DNA of 64,000 nt, taken from positions 496,001 to 560,000 of the forward strand of contig JAGPYM010000004.1 in NCBI GenBank assembly GCA_020736575.1, read 5' to 3'. Positions 45,753 to 57,303 of the stretch are shown here, piece by piece (the first letter of the stretch is position 1; every line of letters starts with the position of its first letter). The stretch is from Thelonectria olida. Lineage: Eukaryota > Ascomycota > Sordariomycetes > Hypocreales > Nectriaceae. The notes below the pieces were generated by a model. The model ran no database searches. It was not told the DNA's origin and saw only the letters and a list, made by a program, of their open reading frames with translations. A program made the translations under genes and the position numbers.

Positions 45753-48700
45753 TTGAGCTCGGGGCGTTTGCTTAGTCTGTCTTCTTGACAATCTTATTAG
45801 CTTGTGATCATCATCGTCTGCTGATTGACGAGTTGCTTCCTTTTTCGTATTCTCACGAAAAAGAAGTACGAAATCTGCTTGATGGAAAAATAGTCTGCGT
45901 GTGTATCAAGTAGACAAACACACCCTACCCCGGTCATTTTCGGATCGTCGTCTCGTTCAAAATAACACCCTGAATAGCTGCCGGCCTCTATCCGGAGTCA
46001 TGTTGGAATCCACTGTAAAACCTGCTTCTCGCAAGGATAGTCGAGCAGACAGTTCCCCGTTGGTCTCTACGAGAGAGCCTAGAACCTCGAGGCCTTCTGC
46101 AACTTGGCCAGCCCTATGAAGTCACGCCTGCTCAACCAACCTAGTCCTCTACATACGTAGCATTTCGCCTCACCGGTCAATAGGCCGCCGTTGGGTCGCG
46201 TTCAAATACCGGTGTGTCCGTTCTTCGAGAAGAGTGCGGGGACCCTAGCTTTCTTTGTTGTTGTCCTCGTTGGTGTTCAAGGCGCAACATAATTGATGCC
46301 GGACAGACGTATCCGGACAGCGACAGTCTCAGCCATTGGCAACACGCGGCTCTCTCATTGTCGCCGATGCGGTCATGATTACATACATGTGAGGACAGGT
46401 TGGGCGAGGCCAAGGGAGCCTGGGCTATCGTGAAGCTCGTGCCCGTGCCAGCAGAAGAAAAGACGAGATCCGAGCTCCACCGAGAAGACGCCGATCTGCA
46501 AAGTGTGGGTTGGGTTTGGGCTGTCAGAATCCATCTCTGCTAATAAATCTCGACCGTCACAGTTTTATTTTGCCTTTTTCTGAAATAAGCTCATTTACCG
46601 TGACTCTTGGGAATTGAGTTTAGCTCGTGACCGGGCAGAAGAATGTGATGAGTGGAAGTCTGTTGGTGATGCGGCTGCGGAGAGCTGCAAGGGGAAAAGC
46701 CACCAACTTCTTTCATGTATGTGCGAGGGGATCGGTCATCGAATGCCGAGCGTCTCGAAGAACATCAGGAGACGTCGTCGCAATCATCAGTTGGCCCTAG
46801 GACAAGGATCGGATCAAAAGACTAGGTAACCGAGGTCAACAGGAGGGAGAGGGAGAGGGAGAGACGGTTGCCGCCCCCTGAGTGTTGGTCCTGAATCAAG
46901 GGGAGAAACCGAGGGATGGACTGCCAATCGATCTTGTGATATTGGCGTGGCTGGCCTCACTTCGACGTACCTGACCTAGATTACCTGCATCTTGCAGGCC
47001 AAATCATGGCTGCCGCTCACACATAACCAACAGAGCCACCGCAAGTAAGGGGGCCCAAACGACCAACAATCGAAAGACGGGACGACTCGGATATTGAAAT
47101 CGGGAGATGGCTTTGACGAGGCGTCCAGTCGGAATGTGGAGGACCGCAACAGACTCTCCAGAGGTACGAATGCAAAGTGATATCCTCCGTATTGTTTTAC
47201 GGTGATGCTGCAACAAAGCACCAGCCCTTGGCCCTGCACGTGCAGCAGGTCTCAGGACGGCATTCAGACATTGCAGATGACGGGGGGTTGACAATCCGAT
47301 CATGCGTGCCGTGTGATTGAGTTGCTAATTAGGGAAACGACTCCATGGTGATCTTCGTTGCCAAGTGCGAGCGACACGGAGGGTTTCACTTAGACTACAG
47401 CAGCATCATCAGCTTCGAACAATTTTTCCACTTGTAAATTAGTCGCTGTAGCTTGTTGGCGGACCCTCGGCTTTGCGAGATTGTTGCGGATGAGAGCCAG
47501 CGTCGGCGTTAAAATGATTGGCATATAGCAAAAAGGCTTAAGATTGGCGAAGCAAGTTCTCGTTGCTCAGCCATTGTTCCTCCGTCTGACGGTCCGAGAG
47601 GATCGACAAGAAAAGAGCTCTCGTCTAGCCCACCCAAGCGAAGCACTACGGTATCATAATGCCAACGCAGTGAGCTCGCTCGCTACGGACGACGACTAGG
47701 CCGATCGACAGCGACCTTACGTTAGTTAACTAGCTTGTACGAATATAACAGAAGGATCAACGCTGAGTTGTCCATCTCTGCTCGACGCGGGTGCAGACGG
47801 ATGGGGGATGCACCTCCGGAGCCGACCATGGTACACCGCCGGATCTCGACGATGAGGGCGACGGTTTATCGAGGCCAGTGTCGAGGCCAATTGTCGAGAT
47901 GGGACGGACGACTGCAACTAGACAAGTCCTGCACATGCCAGGCTAATAGTTAACAACATCATCATGGCGTCGCGTCTCTTCCGAACGAAAGCACACGGCC
48001 AACGGTCGAGCCGCTCGAACGAAAGGACCCCTAGTTTAAGGGAACACAACAAGGGAAAACTTCAATGAAGATCTGTCCAGTGCCATGCCTAACCGCACAG
48101 GCAGGCGCCCGCTAATAGTGGGTGCCAGAAGGTCAGGTGATGGCTTGTCAACGCTTGCAAGCCCCGTTCAACATGGATTGCTTGTTATTGCATGCCAGAG
48201 ACGCGAGCTGTCGGGGGTGCGCAATATCGTCGTCGTCGATATCGATGGCAAATGCCGATGAGAAAGTGGAGGGTAACAAAGGGAAGGAAGAAACACCAAC
48301 AACACATGAACCAAGGATGGTCAAAACCCAAAATACTTGGCCGACCGAAGTAGCGGCCCATCCAGGGTTCTGCGCGTCTCGAGGGAGAAGAGGGGGCCAA
48401 AGGGGCCCTTTGCCTTTGGGCGCAGAAGTGAGTTGGCCGAGGAGCATGAGGAGCCTGGTCTCGACACGACGATCAACCGCCTCAAACGCTCGTTCGGGGG
48501 CCGACAGTTCAATGCATAACTAGAGCCCGACCGAGGGCCTGAAAAAGAAAGAAAGAAAGGGACGAAGGAGACTTCTCTTGTGCGTCTGGCCGCTGCGCTG
48601 CTGCAGCATGCTGCCGATCAGTTGGTGGAGGCCGGTCAAGGATGCGCCATTCAGTCAAAGCCATATGCGCTTATTAATGAACTAGCGTGCATATTTTACC

Positions 48701-49148
48701 CCCTCATCGTTTCTCGGCTGTTGCTGGTTGAAGAAGGAGAAGAGCCGTTGGGGATGCTTGAACAGACTGCCGCGCCCAATCATGGGCAGATCTAGAGGTG
48801 CTGGGGGTTCGGAGGAAGAGGCAAGATGGTGGCTTGCAAGTTTGATCGGGAAGGGGAGCACTTGTCAAAACTAGTCTGGGTTGGTTGGTTCACTGATGAT
48901 GAATGGGATAGACATGATCAAGACTGATGTTGTTGGGGCGAATCACGAACAGCAGCCAACGTGCCAAGACAAGAGACAATGCCTAGATGATGGACGATTG
49001 ACAGTCTGGGATGAGGCAATTGAGGAGAGGTTTGGATTAGAGTTGAAACACGCCCCGTGCCGATAGCAACAGTGTGATGCTTCCAAGGGAGAGTCGAAGG
49101 CAGGGAGGGTGGTGTCGAGAGGAACGGGGCGAGGGCGGGGAGGATGAC

Positions 49149-49168
49149 ATTGCATTGCATTGCATTGC
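49149..49168 (+). repeat. ATTGC pentanucleotide repeat
   Basis: Four exact copies of ATTGC in tandem, about 70 bases before the AAAG tract. Confidence 0.85.
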
Positions 49169-49240
49169 AGAACGACGTAACGCAGAGACGAGTTTACCCT
49201 CCCTCCTTGCCTCCGCTCGCTGGCGAGTTGACGAAGAAAC

Positions 49241-49241
49241 A

Positions 49242-49305
<64 letters not shown>

Positions 49306-49306
49306 A
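49241..49306 (+). repeat. AAAG tetranucleotide microsatellite
   Basis: About 16.5 uninterrupted copies of AAAG (66 bases). The strand is purely purine, so its complement is a long pyrimidine tract. Shorter runs of the same unit recur at about 48544-48560 and 50250-50265. Confidence 0.92.
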
Positions 49307-51043
49307 TGTGTGATGCTACACTCCCTTGTTGTTGGTTGCCTCGATTGCATCTCAGACAACATGATGACACGCGCGCGCACCAGAGACACACAAGGCTGCT
49401 GCCACATTTCCCACACGCCGCTCGCTTTGTGAGACTTCCTGATGTGGGAATTGCAGCGAACTGGTTGGTGTCCAACAACACGCGTCTCCTCCATACGTGC
49501 CCCTGATGAATTCATCCTCCATCTGCAAGAACGGATGGGAACAGCCTGGACGATGGATGGATGATTAGATCGCCAAGTTTTTGCTCCGTAATTCGCATCG
49601 AGCTGCTTGCGATGCCTCCCCAACCTCCTCCCTCTTCCCCCCTGCAACAATCATTCAGGACGCTCCTCTCTGCTTGCTGGCGGCAGACTTTCCGGCGTGG
49701 GGTATGGCCGGGGGCACTGACCACGACTCCTCGCATAGCGAAAAGACCATCATGGCGATGATGGTGATTTGTCTTTCGTTCGTTCGTTCGTTGGTTTCGG
49801 TACAAAGCGCTTTCTCGCGTCTTGACCGCACCCTCCTCCGTACTCCCGGAGATACATCGACGCACACAATCTCACTACCTCTTTTGGTCATGGTCCCCGG
49901 CCGTCATGTTGGTCGCAGAATCGGATAGACGGTGAGGTGAGAGGTCAGGCCAGCGTCAGTCGGTCAGCTACCCACGGATCTTCATCGCTCGCTCGCTGCC
50001 TGCGCTGTTTCAAGAGAGAAAGAGTCACGTATTCGTTGACGGGCGTTTCTCGCGACTATGTAACGGCAAAAGTACGAAATAACTAGTTTCGATGAGAAAA
50101 CCCAAGCGCCATCGAGCAAGTGGCCACGTCCATTGGTCTCGTTTCTTCCTCCGGGGCTCGGCCCGCCGCATCGGCAGCGGAAACGGCACCGCCGTCCGAA
50201 GTTCAACGGCGCAAGATTGCCCTAATCTGGGGTCCGAGGGCGAGTGTGAGAGAAAGAAAGAAAGAAAAAAAAAAGAACGGACAAAAGGGAAGAATAGTTG
50301 TCTGTTGGGCTTTGGAAGACTTTATACCGGTCGTTTGGAACGGAGGAATATCTTGCGGGTTGTGGTGACATGCGACAAGAGGAAATAAAAAAGTGTTTGA
50401 GTGCGGTGACGATGTGACATGTAATACTCCTCCTGTGCTCCTCTGGTTACTGACTGTATGGAAGGTAAATTGAAGGAATAAAACCAGGCCTTGAGCGACG
50501 GTTGCGCAGTTCTGGGGTAGGGCGAGGGGGGAGGAGGACGATCGATTGTCACTTGCGGCATGGGGAACTGGGCGATATCTACGGGCTGCTCCGTGGCTAT
50601 TGACCTACTGCATCTGGGCATCCATGCTGGTGTTGGCATGCTTGAAGATTTGGCTGAATGGGGTAGGTATCTAAGAGAACGAAACAGCCGCAATCATCAT
50701 GCATGTCTCAGTCACTCTCAAGACATGCATTGTGATGATGATGTGCACCGTCCTCTGTATCTCTCGGACCTTGGCCCCCGTGTAGTATGTGTCAAATGCT
50801 TCACGCCGTCAAATGTCAAGGCAATCAATCATATGTGTTCGTTCGTACGCACGAATAGTAACCGCGTCAGACTCCACCCCCTCGGCGCCCTCAATGCCCC
50901 CTTTCGGCACGTACGAAGTAGACATCGAAACAATCGTCAACCAACATGCAGCGGCTTTCTTTCCTCGGGGCTCACCACCCCCCCACCTTGACCTGGCCGC
51001 CCTAGGTCGACCGTTGAGAGCAAAGGCCCTCGACGGGAGAAGA

Positions 51044-51073
<30 letters not shown>
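51044..51073 (+). repeat. GT microsatellite
   Basis: About a dozen TG units with one A interruption near the end. Noncoding. Confidence 0.85.
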
Positions 51074-51075
<2 letters not shown>

Positions 51076-53089
51076 GACTCTATGAGGAGGGTTTGACGCC
51101 TCCTCCATGTTGAAGATGTCTGCCATGGTGCTCCCAGATGGCGTTTCTCTCTTCCTCCCTCTCCGTCCTCCAAGGACTCATCCATCCACCCTTGTTCCCT
51201 CTCTCCTCGTCTCCCCCCCTCTTCTTCCATTGACGACCCTTGACCACGCTCCGTCCGCTCTTGCAGCAAAAGCGGAGGCCAAACGGCCAGGGCCATGATC
51301 CACGGGCACACACAGGGATGCCTCTGTGCCCAGCCTTTTTTTCTCACGTCACACCCCTTCCCAGCGCAGTCTTCCCGCCGCTCTGCCCGCTCTGCCATGT
51401 GCCGCCGGTCATGCACTCCACCTCCTCTTGTTATTACTCCACGTACGAAGGCGTACCGTGCATGGGATGGGGCGAGCGGGTACGGGTACGGGTGCTAGGT
51501 CGGCGACATGCCTCTCTCATCAGTGCGTGCCATGGAATGCCTCCCTCCAGTGTCGTGTTGCGTTGTCTTGCGTTTGACGAATGGAGAGATGGATGCATGT
51601 AAATAAATCTCGCTCTCGCCTGTGATGATGAACCCCCGTCTTCTCTTTTCTTCGTCTTCTTCCGTTGCGTTTCAAGGGTCTGTTCTGTTCTGTCCTGTTC
51701 AGTTCCCCATCGGGCATCGTCGACTCCAGCTAGCCAGATCCTCACTTTGTTATTGCTCATTTCTCATCGCCTTTAATAACCTCATTGGTTTCTATTATTA
51801 CGAATACTCTTATCTTTTGCCAAAGTGTGGGCGTCGATTTCAGATCGATCGAGAAAATTAAAAAACACACACACAAACACCCAAGTCACGAGGTCTTCGT
51901 ACAGCAGGTACGTACTCCCTCCATCTCCCGTCCCGTTCAGTCCCTCATCAGCCCAGCCAACGCCAACCAAACAACCTCCTCCACTCATCGACCAAGCAAA
52001 CTCACCATCTCATTATTTCTGCCCTAGTTGACCAGCCGAGCCCAGCCCAGCCGCTAGCATTGCTACCCATTCATCCTTCCCGCGACAAGTGCAACAGCCA
52101 ACAAACAGGACAAGCCGACCAGCGACGCAACACTTCGGCCTCCCCCGCAAGACGGACAATTATTAGAGTCCAGCGTCAGCAATCGGGTGGTCTCGTCCCC
52201 TAAATTCAACACCTCGCAACCTCGCGGCTCATTGTCCCATCCACCCGCGCCCCGCCTGAGTCGAATAAGCCTGGCCTGGCCTACCTCTCCCGTCGAAAGC
52301 CCACATCCGTCGAGCGCCCCCGAACCGCCCGACTCCCCTGGCTCGTGCGTGCAGCGCTGGAGAATCAGAAAAGCCTCTGACCTCTCTGCTCTCGAGCCAA
52401 CTCTTCTCTCTTCTCTTTTGGCCTCCAGACACTGCCGTTGGTTCCGCCAAGACACTGTTTGGGTTTGCCTTTTAGCTGTTCTGTCAGTGGGCCCAACGTC
52501 ACTCGACTCTCGGCCTTTTAGCCCAACGCCAGCCCAGCGCCAATAGAGCCAAGCTCACCACCAACCAACATCCTCCAATATCCAAAAGCGTTGGTTGTTT
52601 GCGAAACTCTGTCTTTGCTTCATTCCCGAGACGCCGCCATCGAACGCCTCCGCCGCTCCCGGTACCGATTCACAACGCGAAAAAGAAATCAACTTCTCTG
52701 ACGGACACGAGCCCCCGGCAAACATCAATCGCCTCATCCCCATCCCCCCTGGCACGCGATCCACGTTGCTGGAGTATCATGCTGTCGATCTAATATTCAG
52801 CCTCCCCCGACATCGACTATCGCCACCAAGTTCTATCCAATCCGTCCTCCCTGTACCTCCTCGACCCCAAACACGTCTTGACCAACCGCGTTTGCAAACC
52901 TTCATCTGCGCCTCGACCCCGACTTGCATCAATCTTGGCTCCCCTATCCCACTCTCCTTCTCTTCCCTTCCTTCCCCATACCGGTCCATCACCGGTCCAT
53001 CCTTCTCCATCTGGGGCGATAGGTGCGAAACACCTCGCCCCCGTTCTTCTGTCAACACGGCACCGCCGCCGCAACCCGACTCCGGCGAC

Positions 53090-54277
53090 ATGGCTATGGA
53101 TGCGCTGAAAAACCTTGCCACGAACGTCCCCGGTTGGTTGAAGCGCCTGGACGACCTCAGCGGCCAAATCGAGCAGCGCCAGGCTGAACTGGCTGACGTT
53201 GCTGCAGCTGAGGGTAGGAGTGCTGAGACCAAGTCTCTCCGCAACAAGGGCTCGACCGAGTCCCTCAAACCCAAAGACGATGTTCCAATGACAGCCGCCC
53301 CCGACGAGATCCCCAGTGAAACCATACCAGAGAATGTTCCACCGTTCAACAGCGAGCCCTCAACACCCGCTGTTGGAACCAACGGCCGAGCAGCCTCTCC
53401 AACAAGCCCATCCGGTCTTCAGCACTCACATCCAGCCATTCACCCGGCGCGCACACGACCACGACAACAAGTTAAGAGGAGACAGAGGTCAGCATCTATG
53501 ATGTCGGCTGAGGATTCTCCCCAAACGTATCGAACGCGAAGCATGATTATTGTATATTACGACAGCTATGTGCAGGGTTTCTTTGATGATCTAGTACGAT
53601 TTGTCTCGTCAAGCCGCAATCTCATGCGAAAAGCTAAGATGGCCGCCAAGGTTGCCCAGATCAAGCGTCTGGCCGAGGTGGATGTTTCAGAGCAAGGCAA
53701 GGAAGATGGTGACGAAAATGGCCTCGAGGCCCTGCCTTCACTAAGATACATGAGCACACGGCGATATAACCCAATGTCATCAATATCACGACATGGATTT
53801 GGCCCTGGTGGTAGGGATCCCCCGGATGTTTACGACAAGCTGGATAAGGGTCTTGAGATCGTGCAGAGCATGTGTGAGCACGGCGCTCACCAGTTCTTGC
53901 GAGATGGTGATTGCAACGACGAGATTGGAAAGGCCCAGAAGCAACTCAAGGAGGTGTTGGAGATGGCAACCAAGGAGATGAACCGCGTGCAGCGGGAAGA
54001 GCCTGAGCTAGCCAAGGAAACCGGCGAGCTGGGAAAGGTGCGAACGCGCCGACCTATCAGTATGCGCCGTGAGATGTCTGCTGGTCTCAAAGATGGCGCT
54101 GCTAATGAGGAGAAGCTTGAGGCCGCCAAGCCTGAAGATATGAAGATTCTTTCTGCGGATGCACCACTGGAGGTTGACCCCAACCTGATCGAGGCTGATG
54201 AAGGCATTGAGGTGGAGCTGGAAATCCCCAAACTACAATATCGATCAACCCGAGCCATGCGAAATCGTGGGCCTTAG
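53090..54277 (+). CDS. Conserved fungal protein of unknown function
   Basis: I place the start at 53090, giving 395 residues that open MAMDALKNLATNVPGWLKRL. The frame stays open for another 165 codons upstream (from 52595), but that part is Pro/Ser-rich, low in charge patterning and looks like translated leader. Features: an N-terminal helix with coiled-coil character (DDLSGQIEQRQAELADVAAA), a disordered Ser/Pro middle, a conserved-looking block (YRTRSMIIVYYDSYVQGFFD, DLVRFVSSSRNLMRKAKMAA), then helical segments (YDKLDKGLEIVQSMCEHGAH, KQLKEVLEMATKEMNRVQRE). It ends IPKLQYRSTRAMRNRGP. I recognise no characterised family. There is no membrane segment or signal peptide, so it is likely cytosolic or nuclear. 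It is single exon and follows the long gene-free region. Confidence 0.75.
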   Translation: MAMDALKNLATNVPGWLKRLDDLSGQIEQRQAELADVAAAEGRSAETKSLRNKGSTESLKPKDDVPMTAAPDEIPSETIPENVPPFNSEPSTPAVGTNGRAASPTSPSGLQHSHPAIHPARTRPRQQVKRRQRSASMMSAEDSPQTYRTRSMIIVYYDSYVQGFFDDLVRFVSSSRNLMRKAKMAAKVAQIKRLAEVDVSEQGKEDGDENGLEALPSLRYMSTRRYNPMSSISRHGFGPGGRDPPDVYDKLDKGLEIVQSMCEHGAHQFLRDGDCNDEIGKAQKQLKEVLEMATKEMNRVQREEPELAKETGELGKVRTRRPISMRREMSAGLKDGAANEEKLEAAKPEDMKILSADAPLEVDPNLIEADEGIEVELEIPKLQYRSTRAMRNRGP

Positions 54278-54961
54278 AACGGCTATGGTACGCGTGCTTG
54301 GGGGATATTGCTAGGGATTCCCTGATCCTATCTCTGCTCGCTATTCGCCCCGTCGCCGATTTCGTTTCTTGTTTGATTTTGTTTATGCATGCCTCATCAT
54401 TGTTGGCGTCACGGAACCAGGAGAGATAACGGGAACTATCTTTTCTTTTTGTTCATTGGTTCCATCATGACAGCGCGAACTCGCCCTTTGGGAATGATCT
54501 TTGTTGTTTCTCGATTTCCGAATCTAAAAAACATCCATAGCGTGGGGATGCGTGTTGATTTCTTATTATTTTTTTTTTGACCGATTGTCACGGCTAGGTC
54601 GTCTTGTTGTTTTTCTGTCATCTTATCTACTAGGTTTACGGCTGCAAACAAATGGGAACATCCAAAAGAGGTTATGAGACTTGGTTTTTTTTTTTTTTTT
54701 TTTTTTTTAACGCTATTCGCTTCTCGATCATCTAGCACGTTTCTGACTATTTGTGATATATGGCTGGACTTGTCCTGAGAGATATGCTGGTTAGATAGCG
54801 AATTGGGAATCAAAGGGATTAAACGCCAACCAAATACGGCCTTGGGATACAAGAGTCTGAATATTCGAATCATTTTTTTGTTTTACATTTCAAAGCTCAC
54901 TTATCGAGCGGGTGACTATTTTATCCATAGTCAGGTCCTGTTGTTCCGCATGAATTGGTCG
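54278..54961. other. Intergenic region between convergent genes
   Basis: About 680 bases, T-rich, with several T runs including the T24 at 54685-54708. It probably holds two 3' UTRs. No gene was seen. Confidence 0.65.
54685..54708 (+). repeat. Homopolymer T run (24)
   Basis: Twenty-four consecutive T in the 3' region shared by two convergent genes. It could derive from a retroposed poly(A), but there is no adjacent retrogene, so a slippage tract is more likely. Confidence 0.85.
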
Positions 54962-56473
54962 TCAACCGTGACGACTGTTTTGGTTTCTCATCAAGTCGAA
55001 AATGGTGCCGGACTTCTCCATCCGGGACAATATTTGGAACGACCGGAGGCTTGGATGCAAAAGCTCGTAGTCCAAAGTCTTGGCCGCCTTCTCATGCCTG
55101 GGCATACCTTCTGTTGGCATTATGTCATTGGATAGTTCGATCCACGCGTCACATAGGGTGTCTGGACCAAATGTCTCGGGGTCATCGCCATCCTCGGGCT
55201 CAAGCTTGCGTGGCGTCCATGTTACGGCGAAGTTGTACATCTTTGGGCCAATGCCTGCTCTGAGGAGACTGTTGCGGCGAGCACAACATTGGGGGAATTC
55301 GGGAGCCTGTTGGTCACCCTCCCCGGCGTTGCCATTGTTGTTGTTGTCTTGCTCAACGTGCCCGTCGTGAGTGCGAGCCCATTGGGAGGGCACGCCGCGC
55401 CACACAGTCTTTTTGATCGGGTTTCCCTCCGTGCTCAGATAATAGCCTTTCATGTGGCCACCGAGACGGAAAGTCCACACTCTGTGGGCCCATTCGACGA
55501 GCAGTTGGAGAGACTCCAGGTTGTCCTCGCAGTACTCAAACTCCATGGTGAAGCGCTCGAGTCTGGGGAACATTGACAGGGCTGCTCCCCAAGGTCCCTT
55601 AGGACTGTTCACACCGGTACGAAAGGGGACGGGCGGGATTGGAGGACGAGTGCCGTCTATCCCGTGGTGCCTTGTCAACTCCATGTGCTCTTCCATATTG
55701 GTCGGAGAGATACCGTTGGGAGAGCCGGTGCTATACGGAGTGATCTGGAGCAGATACGGAGTGCTGGGGATATCGCCGGCAGGCCACTCCAGCCAGTCAC
55801 ACTGGCGAATGGTGATGCGGATGTCTCTGGCAGGGCTCATGTCGAGAAGGTGGTTGAAGAGACAGCCGTGCTCTAGCGCACTGACTTCGAAGAACAGATG
55901 GAACGAAGTGATGCGGTTGGCCGTGTACCGCGCCATGTTGCACGGGTCCATGTGAGAGTAGGGAGGAGGAGCACTCTGGACCCCTTCAACGAATTGCCAG
56001 GTGGCCATCTTCATGAGCAGGTCTCTGGCTTCGATGAAGACTCGTCGAGAGGTTCGCAGCAACGCAGGGTGCTGTCTCCATCGACCCATGGTGCCAGGAC
56101 GACACCAATCGTCGCCTGCTGGAAGAGCCAAGTACTCCGCCAGCAAGGCAGTTTCCATTTCGCTCTTTTCCTCCTCTTCCTCTTCTTCCTCCTCCTCCTC
56201 CTCGTCGAACCAAGGGTAGCGTTGAGGAGAGTCCAAGTAGAGATAGTGGTATGGGCGTTTGGCGTTCCGGACATCGGTTTCGGGGTCTGGGATAAAGCGC
56301 TCAGGGGTGAAGACAAAGCAGAAGATGCGCAAGCGAATCTCTGTCGGCAGGAGGCTGAAGAGGAGACTGCCAGCTTGGGGGTCCACCTTCCATGTCTTGA
56401 GCTGAGTACTGAGAGACTTGGTTTTGATTAGGGGCGAGACGATATTACTAGAGGTGATGTAGCTGGCAAACAT
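54962..56473 (-). CDS. F-box-like fungal protein
   Basis: A single exon of 503 residues. Residues about 36-58 (GSLLFSLLPTEIRLRIFCFVF) fit a degenerate F-box start with the LLPxEIRxRI pattern common in filamentous fungi. A run of 13 or so Glu (near residues 90-104, after RYPWFDEE) follows. The remainder has the look of large fungal families that use this motif to nucleate a ligand-binding region: WRQHPALLRTSRRVFIEARD, YTANRITSFHLFFEVSALEH and LSMFPRLERFTMEFEYCEDN. An SCF adaptor role is inferred from the motif only. The start ATG has a purine-rich leader on the coding strand (tcctttccttccttcaac). It is divergent from Vps15. Confidence 0.78.
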   Translation of the reverse strand: MFASYITSSNIVSPLIKTKSLSTQLKTWKVDPQAGSLLFSLLPTEIRLRIFCFVFTPERFIPDPETDVRNAKRPYHYLYLDSPQRYPWFDEEEEEEEEEEEEKSEMETALLAEYLALPAGDDWCRPGTMGRWRQHPALLRTSRRVFIEARDLLMKMATWQFVEGVQSAPPPYSHMDPCNMARYTANRITSFHLFFEVSALEHGCLFNHLLDMSPARDIRITIRQCDWLEWPAGDIPSTPYLLQITPYSTGSPNGISPTNMEEHMELTRHHGIDGTRPPIPPVPFRTGVNSPKGPWGAALSMFPRLERFTMEFEYCEDNLESLQLLVEWAHRVWTFRLGGHMKGYYLSTEGNPIKKTVWRGVPSQWARTHDGHVEQDNNNNGNAGEGDQQAPEFPQCCARRNSLLRAGIGPKMYNFAVTWTPRKLEPEDGDDPETFGPDTLCDAWIELSNDIMPTEGMPRHEKAAKTLDYELLHPSLRSFQILSRMEKSGTIFDLMRNQNSRHG

Positions 56474-57303
56474 GTTGAAGGAAGGAAAGGAACGAGGATA
56501 AAGAGAGGAGTCTTGTCATGGGCAGCTAGGTAGGTAGGCAAACAAGGTGAAGAGAGATTTAAACAGGAAGAAGTTGACAGAAGTGAGAGAAACCGAGAGA
56601 AATAGAGTCAGGAGAAAGAGGGAGCGAGCAAGAGAGACTCTTGAGAGGACGGAAGAAAAGCCTGCTGCGGGGGATATGTCGTGCAACGCGACGGCACGGA
56701 GTAACGATTCTACTTGCATCCCTTACATGAAGGCTGGCCAAACATATTCCTTGCCTGGCCTTGTGCTTCCCAATGCCCACCCCGTGGTACTTTAAGTTAC
56801 CTTGTGGTTGTTTGTGACTTGTCGGCTGTAGCTGAGGATGCGGATGCCGTTTGCCTGGTGCCCATATTCGCATGCCCGCAGGACGGCGGAACGCCTGGGC
56901 CAATGGTGGGGCTGGAACGAGGTGACACGGCCCCACATCGGAGACGGCGCCAGTGGCTCGCCGATAGGTGAATCTGCGTCGTTTAGTGGAGGAAGGTGTC
57001 TCTGCACTAGCGAGCTTCCCTCCACTCTCCTCCAGGTGCTCAGGGTGCCTGTGATTAAATGACGTCCGAGTGAGACCTCCACTGACTTCCACACCCACCG
57101 ACCGACCGCTACCTACCCTCACTTTACCTTTGCAGTGTCTCAACCTTACCAACAACGACTTTCAAACCATAGCTGCCCATCACAAAAATCTAGAACCCCG
57201 GCCAACCAAACCCTCAACTCGAGGTCGTACAAAATGACGGCTGCCTCGCCATTCCCCCATCGATAGCTGCTGTATTGATCCCACCAGCCTTCCCCCGCCA
57301 ACC
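56474..57303. promoter_or_regulatory. Divergent promoter region, F-box gene / vps15
   Basis: The 830 bases between two start codons. On the Vps15 side, the sequence from 57080 on is A/C-rich, resembling a fungal leader. CCAAT-type elements occur near 56898 (gccaatgg) and at about 57200 (ggccaacc). A tagg repeat (ctaggtaggtaggc) sits at 56525-56538. No gene was found. Confidence 0.5.

Larger units (their letters stand above)
40999..53089. other. 12-kb stretch without a convincing gene
   Basis: By far the longest gap in the window. GC content is not obviously different from the neighbours and I see no transposon ends, RIP-like AT blocks or transposase. Frames are short. The region is rich in simple repeats (CT, GT, AAAG, ATTGC, poly-G) and purine tracts. 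A possible decayed or small gene lies at 41588-42127 (minus). A frame at 42765-43103 has a plausible intron after it, but I could not recognise a product. The part next to 53090 (about 51900-53089) is C/T/A-rich and probably the 5' leader of the next gene. Long noncoding RNA or an extended promoter is possible. Confidence 0.5.

Noticed and set aside
46976..47303. Minus-strand frames of 87-99 codons with a hydrophobic end
   Set aside because: Two overlapping frames look equally good, neither has a recognisable family, and there is no supporting context.
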